A DNA stretch of 64,000 bases from Nocardiopsis quinghaiensis (GCF_008638365.1 NZ_VWVU01000001.1:372001-436000), one strand, 5' to 3'; positions 1 to 9,614 are shown, counted from the first letter of the stretch. The notes: generated by a model not told the origin, from the letters alone. Translations and numbers: made by a program.

Positions 1-262
1 GAGTTGCTCCGGGCTCAGGTGCGCTGCCACTTGGTTCTCCCAAGATCGCTGGGTGGTGCGGGGACCGTGGAGGTCGGTCGACCCGGGGGTCTCAACAGAA
101 CCCACTCAATAGAAATAGTGGCATCTATGGCTGCTCTGTCAAGTATCCGTTGAGAAACAGAAACTTTACAACGGAATCCCTTGAAGTCATGGACCGCTGG
201 TGGCAGTGTGACGGATCACAGCCCATGTGCGCCGAGAACGCACCCGACCGCAGGGAGCCGCA
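1..262. other. Intergenic region upstream of the putrescine operon
   Basis: No reading frame here looks like a real gene. Bases 100-180 are distinctly richer in A and T than the surroundings, as expected for a promoter, and include a short inverted repeat annotated separately. The gene that would lie to the left is outside the window. Confidence 0.5.
146..175. promoter_or_regulatory. Inverted repeat, candidate operator of the putrescine operon
   Basis: A perfect 7-bp inverted repeat, TCCGTTG at 146-152 and CAACGGA at 169-175, is separated by 16 bp. The half-site centres are 23 bp apart, about two helical turns. It sits about 90 bp upstream of the aldehyde dehydrogenase start in an AT-rich patch. 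A dimeric repressor or activator site is plausible. No regulator gene is adjacent inside the window, so the binding protein is unknown. Confidence 0.35.
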
Positions 263-1711
263 GTGACCCAGGAGCCCGGACCCGACCACCTCCGCAACTT
301 CGTCGACGGCGAGTACGTCGACACCGTGGACGGGATCCGCGGCGACCTCGTCGACCCGGCCACCGGAAAGGTCTTCGCCACGGCCCCGGTGTCCACGGCG
401 GAGGACGTCGACAACGCCTTCGTGGCGGCCCAGCGCGCCTTCGACTCCGGATGGCGCGACCAGACACCCGCCGAACGGCAGATCGCCCTCAACAAGTTCG
501 CCGACAGGGTGGAGGAGCGCGCCGACGAACTGGTCGCCGCCGAGGTCCGCAACTGCGGCAAGCCGGTCGGCCTCACCCGGACCGAGGAGATCGGCCAGGT
601 CCTGGACGCGCTGCGCTTCTTCGCGGGCGCCGCCCGCAACCTGGAGGGGCGCGCGGCGGGCGAGTACCTCGCCGACCACACCTCCTGGACCCGCCGGGAG
701 CCGCTGGGCGTCGTCGGCCAGATCACCCCGTGGAACTACCCCATGGCCATGGCGGCCTGGAAGATCGGCCCCGCCCTGGCCGCGGGCAACACCATCGTCC
801 TCAAGCCCTCCGACACCACCCCGGTCTCCACGCTGCTGCTGGCCGAGATCGCCGCCGAGTTCCTCCCGCCCGGCGTGTTCAACGTCGTCGCCGGGGACCG
901 CGGCACCGGCCGCGCCCTGGTGGACCACCCCGTGCCGCGGCTGATCTCCCTCACCGGCTCCACCCGGGCCGGGTACGAGGTCGCCCGGGCCGGGTCCAGG
1001 GACCTCAAGCGCCTGCACCTGGAACTGGGGGGCAAGGCGCCGGTGGTGGTCTTCGACGACGCCGACGTCGAGCGCGCCGCCGCCGGGATCGCCGAGGCCG
1101 GGTACTTCAACGCGGGGCAGGACTGCACCGCCGCCACGCGCGTGCTGGCCGCACCGGGGATCCACGACGACCTCGCCGCCGCCCTCGCCGAACAGGCGCG
1201 CGGCACCGTCACCGCCCCGCCCAGCAACCCCGACGCCGCCTACGGCCCGGTCAACAACGCCGACCAGCTGGCCCGGGTGAGCGGCTTCCTGGACCGCGCC
1301 CCCGACCACGCCGAGGTCCTCGCCGGAGGTTCCCGGGTCGGCGACGAGGGCTTCTTCTACGCGCCGACCGTGGTCTCGAACCTGCGCCAGGGCGACGAGA
1401 TGGTCACCGACGAGATCTTCGGACCAGTCATCACCGTGCAGCGCTTCACCGACGAGGACACCGCTGTGAACTGGGCGAACGCCGTCGAGTACGGTTTGGC
1501 TTCCAGCGTGTGGACCCGCGACCACGCCCGTGCCCTGCGGGTCTCGCGCCGTCTGGACTTCGGCTGCGTGTGGATCAACACCCATATTCCGATCACCGCG
1601 GAGATGCCGCACGGCGGCTTCAAGCACTCCGGCTACGGCAAGGACCTGTCGATGTACTCCTTCGACGAGTACACCCGCGTCAAGCACGTCATGAGCTACA
1701 TCGGCGACTGA
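263..1711 (+). CDS. Aldehyde dehydrogenase, probable gamma-aminobutyraldehyde dehydrogenase
   Basis: A 482-residue NAD(P)-dependent aldehyde dehydrogenase of the usual family length. The catalytic pair is visible: general base Glu254 in HLELGGK and nucleophile Cys288 in GQDCTA. I place the start at GTG 263 because GGGAG precedes it by 5 bp. An upstream in-frame GTG at 227 would add 12 unlikely Arg-rich residues. It is followed by a four-gene polyamine-type ABC transporter and a PuuB-like amine oxidase on the same strand. This context suggests oxidation of 4-aminobutyraldehyde (or a gamma-glutamyl derivative) to GABA in the cytoplasm during putrescine use. The family is certain; the substrate is inferred from neighbours, and a betaine-aldehyde or other aldehyde substrate is possible. 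Confidence 0.85.
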   Translation: MTQEPGPDHLRNFVDGEYVDTVDGIRGDLVDPATGKVFATAPVSTAEDVDNAFVAAQRAFDSGWRDQTPAERQIALNKFADRVEERADELVAAEVRNCGKPVGLTRTEEIGQVLDALRFFAGAARNLEGRAAGEYLADHTSWTRREPLGVVGQITPWNYPMAMAAWKIGPALAAGNTIVLKPSDTTPVSTLLLAEIAAEFLPPGVFNVVAGDRGTGRALVDHPVPRLISLTGSTRAGYEVARAGSRDLKRLHLELGGKAPVVVFDDADVERAAAGIAEAGYFNAGQDCTAATRVLAAPGIHDDLAAALAEQARGTVTAPPSNPDAAYGPVNNADQLARVSGFLDRAPDHAEVLAGGSRVGDEGFFYAPTVVSNLRQGDEMVTDEIFGPVITVQRFTDEDTAVNWANAVEYGLASSVWTRDHARALRVSRRLDFGCVWINTHIPITAEMPHGGFKHSGYGKDLSMYSFDEYTRVKHVMSYIGD

Positions 1712-1785
1712 CCCCTCCCGCCGGGCCGCCCCGAGCCCCGTCGCGAGCCCGCGGCAAGAACGAGACTGACAGGAATCACCCCACC

Positions 1786-2940
1786 ATGGCTCCCACCAGC
1801 ACCACCCAACCCGAGGCGCCCGAAGCCGGCGCCGCTCCGGCCGCGGGGCCCGCGATCAGCCTGGCCGGAGTGGTCAAGTCCTTCCGGGCCGGTTCCGAGA
1901 CGGTGCGCGCGGTCGACGGCGTCGACCTGGAGATCGAACGCGGGGAGTTCTTCTCACTTCTCGGACCGTCCGGCTGCGGCAAGACCACCACCATGCGCGT
2001 GATCGCCGGGTTCGAGGACCCCACCGAGGGCGTCGTCCGCCTCGACGGCCGCGACGTCACCGGTGTGGCCGCCAACCACCGCGACGTCAACATGGTCTTC
2101 CAGAGCTACGCTCTCTTCCCGCACATGAGCGTGGCCGACAACGTCGCGTTCGGGCTGAGGCGCAAGAGGGTCCCCAAGGCCGAGGTCACCCGCCGGGTCG
2201 GCCGGATACTCGACCTGGTCGAGCTCGGGCACCGCGCCAGGCACCGCCCGTCACAGCTGTCCGGCGGCCAGCAGCAGCGCGTCGCCCTGGCCCGCGCGCT
2301 CGTCAACGAGCCCTCCGCCCTGCTCCTGGACGAGCCGCTCGGCGCACTCGACCTCAAGCTCCGCCAGTCCATGCAGGTCGAGCTCAAGCGCATCCAGCGC
2401 GAGGTCGGCATCACCTTCGTCTACGTCACCCACGACCAGGGCGAGGCGCTGACCATGTCCGACCGCATCGCCGTGATGAACAACGGCGTGGTCGAGCAAC
2501 TCGGCGTGCCGGCCGAGATCTACGAGCGTCCCGCCACCAGGTTCGTCGCCGACTTCATCGGCACCAGCAACCTCGTCCGCGGCGTGGTCCGAGCCGCCAC
2601 GGGAGACCTGTGGAAGGTGGAGGTCGCCGACGGCGCCACCGCCCTGGCCGCCGAACTTCCCGGGACGGTCACCACCGGCTCCCACATCCACCTGACCGTC
2701 CGTCCGGAGAAGGTCCGTATCGGGACCGACCAGCCCGAGGGCGAGGTCAGCCGCGTCCCCGGCACGGTCGCCGAGACCGTGTACATGGGTGCCGCCACCC
2801 ACTACCAGGTGGACATCGGCGGCGGTGAGGAGATCACGGTCTACCAGCAGAACGCGTCGGGCTCCACCCTGGTCGCCGCGCGGGGCGAGCGGGTGTGGCT
2901 GTCCTGGCGGCCCGAGCACTCCTACGCGCTCCCGTCCTGA
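1786..2940 (+). CDS. potA: Spermidine/putrescine-type ABC transporter ATPase (PotA)
   Basis: A 384-residue ATP-binding subunit that would energise polyamine import at the inner face of the membrane. Walker A (GPSGCGKTT, about residues 60-68), signature (LSGGQQQR), Walker B (LLLDEP) and the H-loop (YVTHDQ) are all intact. The C-terminal third is a TOBE-type regulatory domain (HLTVRPEKVRI and following), as in PotA and other CUT1-like ATPases. The start is ATG 1786, leaving a 74-bp gap after the aldehyde dehydrogenase. The first 27 residues are a loose Ala/Pro-rich extension. Genes for the binding protein and both permeases follow. Exact substrate (putrescine, spermidine or a related amine) is inferred. 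Confidence 0.88.
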   Translation: MAPTSTTQPEAPEAGAAPAAGPAISLAGVVKSFRAGSETVRAVDGVDLEIERGEFFSLLGPSGCGKTTTMRVIAGFEDPTEGVVRLDGRDVTGVAANHRDVNMVFQSYALFPHMSVADNVAFGLRRKRVPKAEVTRRVGRILDLVELGHRARHRPSQLSGGQQQRVALARALVNEPSALLLDEPLGALDLKLRQSMQVELKRIQREVGITFVYVTHDQGEALTMSDRIAVMNNGVVEQLGVPAEIYERPATRFVADFIGTSNLVRGVVRAATGDLWKVEVADGATALAAELPGTVTTGSHIHLTVRPEKVRIGTDQPEGEVSRVPGTVAETVYMGAATHYQVDIGGGEEITVYQQNASGSTLVAARGERVWLSWRPEHSYALPS

Positions 2941-3135
2941 CCCCGCCCGCACACCTCCGATCCCGCAGAGCACCCGTCACTAGTCCCAACAGACACAGCA
3001 GCACCAGCAAGCACACCAGCCACTTCCAGTACCTCCGAGCACAGGAGGTGCCGGCCCCCCGCCCCGGACCCACGGCCCCGTCCGCTCCGCCACCGCGACG
3101 ACGGCCCCCGAAGAACCGAAGTAGGGAACGACGAC

Positions 3136-4401
3136 ATGAACAACCGACCGCGCCCCCCACTGGACCCCGCCCTCCTGCGCGGGCTCACCCGGGCCCGTCG
3201 CAGCCCCCTGGCGCTCCCCGGTATCACCCGCCGTCGCACCCTCCAGGCGGGCGGCGCCACCGCGGCCGCGCTCGCCCTGTCCGCCTGCGGCGTCGGGGGC
3301 CAGCAGCGCGACCCCGCCGCGGACGAGGACTTCTGGGCGGACAAGGAGCGCACGGGCAACCTGCGCTGGGCCAACTGGCCGCTGTACATGGACTCCGAGC
3401 GCACCCAGATCCAGCAGTTCACCGAGGCCACCGGCATCAGGGTCGACTACAAGGAGGACGTGCACGAGGCCGCGTCGTTCTTCGGGCAGATCCAGCCCAA
3501 GCTCGCCAACGGCGACGACATCGGCTACGACCTGATGGTCCTGACCAACGGCTTCGAGCTCGCCAAGCTCATCGAACTCGGCTACCTGGTGCGGCTGGAC
3601 CACACCAGGCTCCCCGCCTTCGCCGAGTACGCGGACGAGGTCTACAAGAACGCCTCCTACGACCCCGGCAACGAGTACACCGTCCCCTACGCCTCGGGCA
3701 TCACCGGCATCGCCTACAACCCCGAGTTCGTCGACCGGGAGATCACCAGCCTGCAGGACCTGTGGGATCCGGCGTTCGAGGGAAAGGTCGGCATGTTCGC
3801 CGACCCGCAGGAGATCGCGATCTTCGGCCTGCTCGCCAACGGCGTCACCCCCGCCGACTCCACCCGGGAGGACTGGGAGGCCGCCGCCGACAAGCTCCGC
3901 GAGCAGCGCGACTCCGGCGTGGTGCGCGCCTACTACGAGCAGGACTACATCCAGCCGCTCACCACCGGTGACCTGTGGATGACCATGGCCTGGTCCGGCG
4001 ACATCTACCAGCAGAACGCCGAGGCGGGCACGAACCTCAAGTTCGTCATCCCCGACGAGGGCGCCACCCTGTGGACCGACAACCTGATGATCCCGTACAC
4101 CACCCAGGCCCCGGTCGACGCCGTCGAGCTGATGAACTTCCTCTACGAGCCGGAGATCGCCACCGGCCTCACCGAGTACATCGGCTACATCTCCCCGGTC
4201 CCGCGGGCGCAGGGGACCATGGCCGAGTGGGCCGACACCGAGGAGGAGGACGAGCGCGCCGAGGCCCTGCGCGAGATGTCGGAGAGCGCTCTCGTCTTCC
4301 CCGGCGAGGGCGACTACCAGAAGCTCCACAACTACGTGGCGCTGGAGCCCGACCAGCAGGGGGAGTTCTCCTCCCTGTTCCAGGCAGTCACACAGAGCTG
4401 A
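3136..4401 (+). CDS. potD: Polyamine-type substrate-binding lipoprotein (PotD-like)
   Basis: A 421-residue periplasmic-binding-protein homologue that would capture the polyamine outside the cell. The N terminus has a twin-arginine stretch (TRRRTLQAGG, residues 31-40) followed by a lipobox ending LSAC, so Cys51 is the expected lipidated residue and export is probably by Tat. The mature part contains PotD/PotF-like sequence (LRWANWPLYMD, DLMVLTNGFELAKLI, MTMAWSGDIYQ). The gene lies 195 bp after potA and 10 bp before the first permease gene. The larger gap upstream may hold a second promoter or a processing site, but I see no clear motif. Confidence 0.88.
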   Translation: MNNRPRPPLDPALLRGLTRARRSPLALPGITRRRTLQAGGATAAALALSACGVGGQQRDPAADEDFWADKERTGNLRWANWPLYMDSERTQIQQFTEATGIRVDYKEDVHEAASFFGQIQPKLANGDDIGYDLMVLTNGFELAKLIELGYLVRLDHTRLPAFAEYADEVYKNASYDPGNEYTVPYASGITGIAYNPEFVDREITSLQDLWDPAFEGKVGMFADPQEIAIFGLLANGVTPADSTREDWEAAADKLREQRDSGVVRAYYEQDYIQPLTTGDLWMTMAWSGDIYQQNAEAGTNLKFVIPDEGATLWTDNLMIPYTTQAPVDAVELMNFLYEPEIATGLTEYIGYISPVPRAQGTMAEWADTEEEDERAEALREMSESALVFPGEGDYQKLHNYVALEPDQQGEFSSLFQAVTQS

Positions 4402-4411
4402 GCCCGAGACC

Positions 4412-5266
4412 ATGAGCAACCGAAAGTTCACGCCCTACGTGCTGGTGCTTCCGGCATGGGCCTGGCTGGCGCTGTTCTTCGTGGTGCCCATCGGCGGGAT
4501 GCTGTCCCTGTCGCTGACCACGGGCAACGTGGTCACCGGTTTCCAGCAGACCTTCGAGGTGGGCAACTACGCCACCGCCGTCAGCACCTACTGGGAGCAG
4601 ATCCTGCGCTCCCTGTTCTACGGCGCCTGCGCCACCCTCGTGTGCATTGCCCTGGGCTATCCGATGGCGTACTGGATCGCCTTCCGCGGCGGGGCCCACA
4701 AGTCCACCTACCTGCTGCTGATCCTGCTGCCGTTCTTCGTCTCGTTCGTGCTGCGCACCATCTCCTGGCGGTTCTTCCTCTCCGACAACGGCGTGGTGCT
4801 CGGCCCGCTCAAGGACCTCGGACTGCTCCCGGAGGGCTTCGCCGTCCTCAACTCCGCGCTCGCGGTGATCCTCGGTCTGGCCTACAACTTCCTGCCGTTC
4901 ATGGTCCTGCCGATCTACGCGGTCCTGGAGCGCATGGACCCGCACCTGGTGGAGGCCGCGCACGACCTGTACGCCGGCCGCTTCCAGGCCTTCGCGCGGG
5001 TGATCCTGCCGGTGTCCCTGCCCGGGGTGTTCGCCGGTGTGCTGATGACCTTCATCCCCACCAGCGCCGACTACGTCAACGCCTCCGTGCTCGGAGGGAC
5101 GCACAACACGATGATCGGCAACGTCGTCCAGACCCAGTACCTGGTCAACAACAACTATCCGATCGCCGCCTCGATCACCTTCGTCCTCATGGGACTGCTG
5201 CTGGTCGGGATCTTCAGCTACGCGCGGGCACTGGGCACCGAGCGGGTCATGGAGGTGCACGCGTGA
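4412..5266 (+). CDS. potB: Polyamine-type ABC permease (PotB-like)
   Basis: A 284-residue integral membrane permease with about six hydrophobic segments. The cytoplasmic EAA loop that contacts the ATPase is visible as EAAHDLYAGRFQAFARVILP, about residues 184-203. The start ATG 4412 lies 10 bp after the potD stop. The last four bases overlap the GTG start of the next permease, so the two subunits are probably translationally coupled and made in equal amounts, as expected for a heterodimeric channel. Confidence 0.87.
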   Translation: MSNRKFTPYVLVLPAWAWLALFFVVPIGGMLSLSLTTGNVVTGFQQTFEVGNYATAVSTYWEQILRSLFYGACATLVCIALGYPMAYWIAFRGGAHKSTYLLLILLPFFVSFVLRTISWRFFLSDNGVVLGPLKDLGLLPEGFAVLNSALAVILGLAYNFLPFMVLPIYAVLERMDPHLVEAAHDLYAGRFQAFARVILPVSLPGVFAGVLMTFIPTSADYVNASVLGGTHNTMIGNVVQTQYLVNNNYPIAASITFVLMGLLLVGIFSYARALGTERVMEVHA

Positions 5267-6132
5267 GCATCGACGTCCACAGTCAGGGCGCCACCGGGAG
5301 CGGGACCGGAGGCGGGACCGCTCCGGCGGCCGTGCGCGGTCGCGCGCGCCGCCGGATCGACTGGGGCCGCTACCACACCTGGGCCGTGTTGGCCTGGCTG
5401 TTCGCGCCCATCGTCTTCATGATCGTGTTCAGCTTCAACGACCCGGCGGGGCGGCACAACATCACCTGGCAGGGCTTCACCCTGAGGTGGTACCAGAACG
5501 CGTTCGCCCACACCGAGCTCAACGAGGCGATGCTCAACTCGGTGAGCATCGCGCTGCTGTCGATGGTCATCGCCGGCGGACTGGGCACCCTGCTCGGGCT
5601 GGCCCTGGGCCGGTTCGACTTCCGGGGCAAGCAGCTCACCAACCTGGTGATGTTCGCGGCGATCAGCGCGCCCGAGGTGGTGCTCGGCGCCGCGCTGCTG
5701 TCCACCTTCCTGATGATGAACGTGACCACCGGCTACTGGACGACCGTCATCGCGCACGTGATGTTCTGCGTGTCCTTCGTCGCCATCACCGTGCGGGCCC
5801 GCGTCATCACCCTGGACCCGCGCCTGGAGGAGGCCGCCCGTGACCTCGGCGCCGGTCCGTGGGACACGTTCCGCCTGGTCACCCTGCCCATGCTGTTCCC
5901 CGCCATCATGGCGGGAGGGCTGCTGGCCTTCGCCCTGTCCATCGACGACTACATCATCACCTCGTTCGTCAGCGGCGACGTCACCACCTTCCCGCTGTGG
6001 ATCTGGGGCGCCACCCGCGTGGGCATCCCGCCCCAGGTCAACGTCATGGGCACCCTGCTGTTCGCGGTCGGGCTGCTCCTGGCCGTGGTCAACATCGCCA
6101 TGGCCCGGCGCCGGGCCACGGCCAAGGACTGA
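5263..6132 (+). CDS. potC: Polyamine-type ABC permease (PotC-like)
   Basis: A 289-residue second membrane subunit, starting at GTG 5263 in a GTGA overlap with potB. About 40 Gly/Arg-rich cytoplasmic residues precede the first membrane segment (WAVLAWLFAPIVFMIVF), longer than a typical PotC N terminus. The EAA loop reads EAARDLGAGPWDTFRLVTLP. About six membrane segments are present. It pairs with PotB to form the channel energised by PotA. Confidence 0.87.
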   Translation: MSIDVHSQGATGSGTGGGTAPAAVRGRARRRIDWGRYHTWAVLAWLFAPIVFMIVFSFNDPAGRHNITWQGFTLRWYQNAFAHTELNEAMLNSVSIALLSMVIAGGLGTLLGLALGRFDFRGKQLTNLVMFAAISAPEVVLGAALLSTFLMMNVTTGYWTTVIAHVMFCVSFVAITVRARVITLDPRLEEAARDLGAGPWDTFRLVTLPMLFPAIMAGGLLAFALSIDDYIITSFVSGDVTTFPLWIWGATRVGIPPQVNVMGTLLFAVGLLLAVVNIAMARRRATAKD

Positions 6133-6172
6133 ACCCGGCACCGGCGCCCCACCACGAACGGAAGTGACACTC

Positions 6173-7597
6173 ATGACCGACGGAGCGACCCAGCGGGTGG
6201 CGAGGGCCCTGGCGGACACCCGCCCCCGGGTCTTCTGGCTCGACCCCGACGTCCCGGGGCACGACGCCCCCGAACCCGCGCCGTCCCTGGCCGGTGACGT
6301 GTTCGCCGACCTGGTGGTGGTCGGCGCCGGTTTCAGCGGACTGTGGACCGCGCTCATCGCCAAGGAGCGCGACCCCGGCCGCGACGTGGTGCTGGTGGAG
6401 GCCCGCACCGCGGGGTGGGCGGCCTCCGGGCGCAACGGCGGGTTCTGCGCCGCCAGCCTCACCCACGGCTACGACAACGGCGCCGAGCGCTGGCCCGAGG
6501 AGATCGACGAGCTCGAACGCCAGGGCCGCGCCAACCTCGACGGTATCGAGGAGGCGGTGGCCAGGTACGGGATCGACTGCGGGTTCGAACGCACCGGCGA
6601 GGTCCTGGCCGCCACCGAGCCCTGGCAGGCCGAGGGGTTCGCCGAGTCCGCCGAGAGGATGGCCGCACTGGGCTACACCTCGCACGTGTGGGACGCCGAG
6701 CGCACCCGGCGGGAGATCGACTCGCCCACCTACGTGGGGGCACTGTACGAGCCCGACGGCGTCGCCATGGTCCATCCGGCCAAGCTCGCGTGGGGCCTGC
6801 GCGCCGCCTGCCAGCGGCTCGGCGTGCGGATCTTCGAGCACACGCCCGTGCGCGCGATCCGCTCCGTGCCGACGGGCCTTCGCCTGGAGACGGGCGGCGG
6901 CGCTCTGCACGCGCCCAGGGTGGCCTGGGGAACCGGTGCCTTCCCCGGTCCCCTGCGCCGGCTCAAGCACTACCTGGCCCCCGTCTACGACTACGCGCTG
7001 ATGACCGAGCCGCTCACCGACGAGCAGATGGCGTCCCTGGGCTGGGAGGGCCGCCAGGGGGTCTCCGACGCCGCGAACCTCTTCCACTACTACCGGCTGA
7101 CCTCGGACCACCGCATCCTGTGGGGCGGCTACGACATCGTGCACCACTACGGCGGGAAGGTGCGTCCGGAGTTCGACCAGCGCCCGGAGACCTTCCGCAG
7201 GCTCGCCGGGCACTTCTTCGAGACCTTCCCCCAGCTGGCGGACGTGCGGTTCACCCACAGCTGGGGCGGGGTCATCGACACGTGCAGCCGGTTCTCCGCC
7301 TTCTTCGGCACCGGGTACGGAGGCCGCCTGGCCTACGCCGCCGGATACACGGGGCTGGGCGTGGGCGCGACCCGCTTCGGCGCGCAGGTGATGCTGGACC
7401 GCCTCGACGGCCTGGACACCGAGCGCACCCGGTTGCGCATGGTCCGCGAGAAGCCGCTGCCCTTCCCGCCCGAGCCGGTCCGCTCGCTGGGCATCGACCT
7501 GACCCTGCGCGCCACCGCCGCCGCCGACCGCGACGGGGGCCGCCGCAACCTGTGGCTGCGTGGCCTGGACGCGGTGGGACTGGGCTTCGACAGCTGA
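6173..7597 (+). CDS. FAD-dependent amine oxidoreductase (DAO family, PuuB-like)
   Basis: A 474-residue flavoprotein of the D-amino-acid oxidase fold. The dinucleotide-binding motif VVVGAGFSGLWTA lies near residues 44-56, followed by ASGRNGGF, characteristic of PuuB and ordB-type amine oxidases. The C terminus carries the second FAD contact (AAGYTGLGVG). The start is ATG 6173 with GGAAG 7 bp upstream. With an aldehyde dehydrogenase and polyamine transporter in the same operon, oxidation of putrescine or gamma-glutamyl-putrescine to the aldehyde is the likely role. No gamma-glutamyl-putrescine synthetase (puuA) is present in the window, so the true substrate is undecided. Confidence 0.78.
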   Translation: MTDGATQRVARALADTRPRVFWLDPDVPGHDAPEPAPSLAGDVFADLVVVGAGFSGLWTALIAKERDPGRDVVLVEARTAGWAASGRNGGFCAASLTHGYDNGAERWPEEIDELERQGRANLDGIEEAVARYGIDCGFERTGEVLAATEPWQAEGFAESAERMAALGYTSHVWDAERTRREIDSPTYVGALYEPDGVAMVHPAKLAWGLRAACQRLGVRIFEHTPVRAIRSVPTGLRLETGGGALHAPRVAWGTGAFPGPLRRLKHYLAPVYDYALMTEPLTDEQMASLGWEGRQGVSDAANLFHYYRLTSDHRILWGGYDIVHHYGGKVRPEFDQRPETFRRLAGHFFETFPQLADVRFTHSWGGVIDTCSRFSAFFGTGYGGRLAYAAGYTGLGVGATRFGAQVMLDRLDGLDTERTRLRMVREKPLPFPPEPVRSLGIDLTLRATAAADRDGGRRNLWLRGLDAVGLGFDS

Positions 7598-7981
7598 CGA
7601 CGGGACGTCCGCGGCGCTGACGCCTCCGCGGCGGTGGGCACGTCCCGCCGGAGACGGGCAGGAGCGCGGAAGGTCAGAAAAGGGCGGAAAAGCCTGGGTA
7701 ACGGCTTGGCAGGGGACGCGGCGGGGACGGCGTGGCGTCCCCGCCGCGTCCGGGGCGCCGGGTCAGGATGGGGCGGGCCAGGAGGAGATCCCGGGTGGTC
7801 GCACGTGCGTCCCCGCCCGCGGATCGCCGTCTCCTCGCCGCCCTGCCGTCGCCACCGTCCCCGACACCGAACAGCACTCCCGTTCCAGGCCCACCGCGCG
7901 GCCGCCCACCGGCCCAAGTCCTCAGGCCGCGCGGTGCTCTTCCCCGGCGGTGGCGAACAGGGCGGCGGGCGGGGCTGGACC
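7598..7981. other. 384-bp gap between convergent operons
   Basis: This gap separates the putrescine operon (+) from the spermidine-synthase-like group (-). It holds an imperfect hairpin with arms CGGGACG at 7601-7607 and CGTCCCG at 7641-7647. A much stronger one at 7714-7751 is annotated separately. Bases 7752-7981 are featureless GC-rich sequence with no credible gene. Confidence 0.5.
7714..7751. terminator. Bidirectional terminator hairpin
   Basis: A perfect 16-bp stem (arms 7714-7729 and 7736-7751) has a 6-base GCGTGG loop. It lies between convergent transcription units and should work in both directions. There is no U tract on either side, common for terminators in high-GC actinobacteria. 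Confidence 0.65.
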
Positions 7982-9550
7982 TCAGTAGCCCCGCCAGGCC
8001 CCCTGGTGGTAGTCCATCACCCGGGGGTGCATGAGGGTCGACTCCTCCACGTCGTCCTCGCGGCGGTCCTTGGGGAAGACCTGGGCGGCGGCCAGCAGGG
8101 GTTCGTCGAGGAAGCGCAGGGGCGGTGCGCCGTCGGGAACGCGCAGTTCGGGCTCCTCGTCCGTGGTGGCGAGGTAGAAACCCCAGTTGCCGAAGGACGG
8201 CACGTCCACGTTGTACGGGGTGGCGGCCAGCCCGGCGTTCTCCAGGGTGCGGCCCACGCCCCAGTAGGCGTCCGGGGCGAAGAAGGGTGAGCCGGCCTGC
8301 ACCACCACGCGGCCCTGGTCGGACAGGGCGTGGCGCAGGAGCGAGTAGAACTCCACGGTGTAGAGCTTGGCGGTGCCGACGTCGGTGCCGTCCGGCAGGT
8401 CGGCGATGATCACGTCGAACCGCTCGTGGTTGTCACGGAGCCACTGGAAGGCGTCGGTGTTGACGACATCCAGGCGCGGGTCCTCGAAGGAGTGCTCGTT
8501 GAGGTCGCTGATCACCGGGTTGGTGGAGGCCAGTTCGACCACGGCCGGGTCCAGGTCCACGAGGGTCGCCGAAGCCACGTCGTCGTAGGCGAGGATCTCG
8601 CGCAGGGCCAGGCCGTCGCCCCCGCCCAGCACCAGGACGTCCTCGTGCGGGCCCGCCATCGCGGGGTGGATCAGCGACTCGTGGTAGCGGTACTCGTCCA
8701 GTGTGGAGAACTGCAGGCTCCCGTTGAGGAACAGGCGGACGTCCTCACCGTCGAGGGACCGGGTGAGCACGATCTCCTGGTACTCGGAGCGCTCGGCGTG
8801 CACGATCGGGTCCCGGTACAGGGCCTGGCGGGCGTCCACCTCGAACTGGTCGGCGTAGACGTAGGCCAGGCCGAGCAGCGTGATGATGAGGGCCAGGCCG
8901 AGGCCCAGGCCCGCGTAGGCGCGCCGGGACAGCTCCGAGCGGAACAGCCACAGCACCACGGCCACACCGATCACGGCGTTCAGCGCGCCCACCACCAGCG
9001 CGCCCTTGGGCAGGCCCAGCAGCGGCAGCAGCAGGAAGGGGAACGCGAGGCCGCCGATCAACCCGCCCACGTAGTCGGCGGCGAACAGGTCGGCGACCGC
9101 GTCGGAGGCGTCCTGCCTGCGGATGCGCTGGATCAGCGTCATCAGCAGCGGGATCTCCATGCCGATGAGCAGGCCGATGACGAACGCCAGCAGCACCAGC
9201 GCGGGCTGGTAGGCCGAGAACCAGGCGAAGGCCCCGTACAGCAGCAGCACCGACAGTCCGCCGACGAGCGAGAGCAGCCCCTCGATGGCCGCGAAGGCCA
9301 CGGCCGGGTGCTGCTGGAAGCGCTTGGACATCAGCGAGCCCACACCCATGGCGAACACCATCACGGACAGGACCACGGAGGCCTGGGTGATGGTGTTGCC
9401 CAACAGGTAGCTGCCGATGGCGACGAGCGCCAGTTCGTACACCAGGCCGCAGGCGGCACAGACGAACACCGCCAGCAGTACGAAGAAACGGGCCGCCCTG
9501 GCCGAAACCGGGAGGCGGGACCGGGGGCGGACGTCGTTCGCAGTCAACAC
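7982..9550 (-). CDS. Membrane-anchored spermidine-synthase-like aminopropyltransferase
   Basis: A 522-residue two-part protein. Residues 20-230 form about seven membrane segments. Residues 235-522 are a spermidine synthase-type methyltransferase fold, with the decarboxylated-SAM/SAM binding loop VLVLGGGDG (305-313) and the conserved aspartate in IIADLPDGT (Asp384). Classical SpeE is soluble and about 280 residues, so the membrane half is a family variant often annotated as polyamine aminopropyltransferase. The start is GTG 9550 with GAAGG 5 bp upstream; TTG 9547 is an alternative. It is last in a group with DUF350, a small lipoprotein, DUF2617 and DUF4178 genes. Whether it makes spermidine or modifies another amine is unknown. 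Confidence 0.82.
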   Translation of the reverse strand: MLTANDVRPRSRLPVSARAARFFVLLAVFVCAACGLVYELALVAIGSYLLGNTITQASVVLSVMVFAMGVGSLMSKRFQQHPAVAFAAIEGLLSLVGGLSVLLLYGAFAWFSAYQPALVLLAFVIGLLIGMEIPLLMTLIQRIRRQDASDAVADLFAADYVGGLIGGLAFPFLLLPLLGLPKGALVVGALNAVIGVAVVLWLFRSELSRRAYAGLGLGLALIITLLGLAYVYADQFEVDARQALYRDPIVHAERSEYQEIVLTRSLDGEDVRLFLNGSLQFSTLDEYRYHESLIHPAMAGPHEDVLVLGGGDGLALREILAYDDVASATLVDLDPAVVELASTNPVISDLNEHSFEDPRLDVVNTDAFQWLRDNHERFDVIIADLPDGTDVGTAKLYTVEFYSLLRHALSDQGRVVVQAGSPFFAPDAYWGVGRTLENAGLAATPYNVDVPSFGNWGFYLATTDEEPELRVPDGAPPLRFLDEPLLAAAQVFPKDRREDDVEESTLMHPRVMDYHQGAWRGY

Positions 9551-9614
9551 GGGTGCCTTCGTCGGATGGTGCTGGTGGCCGGGGTCAGGGGGCCGTTGGG
9601 AAGCGCGGAGGGAG

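Noticed and set aside
125..1687. A 520-codon minus-strand frame over the aldehyde dehydrogenase
   Set aside because: The plus-strand product has all catalytic residues. The antisense product has no recognisable domain and is an effect of high third-position GC.
181..1785. A long in-frame N-terminal extension of PotA
   Set aside because: The extension is the aldehyde dehydrogenase gene read in another frame, Arg/Pro-rich. ATG 1786 gives a PotA of normal length.
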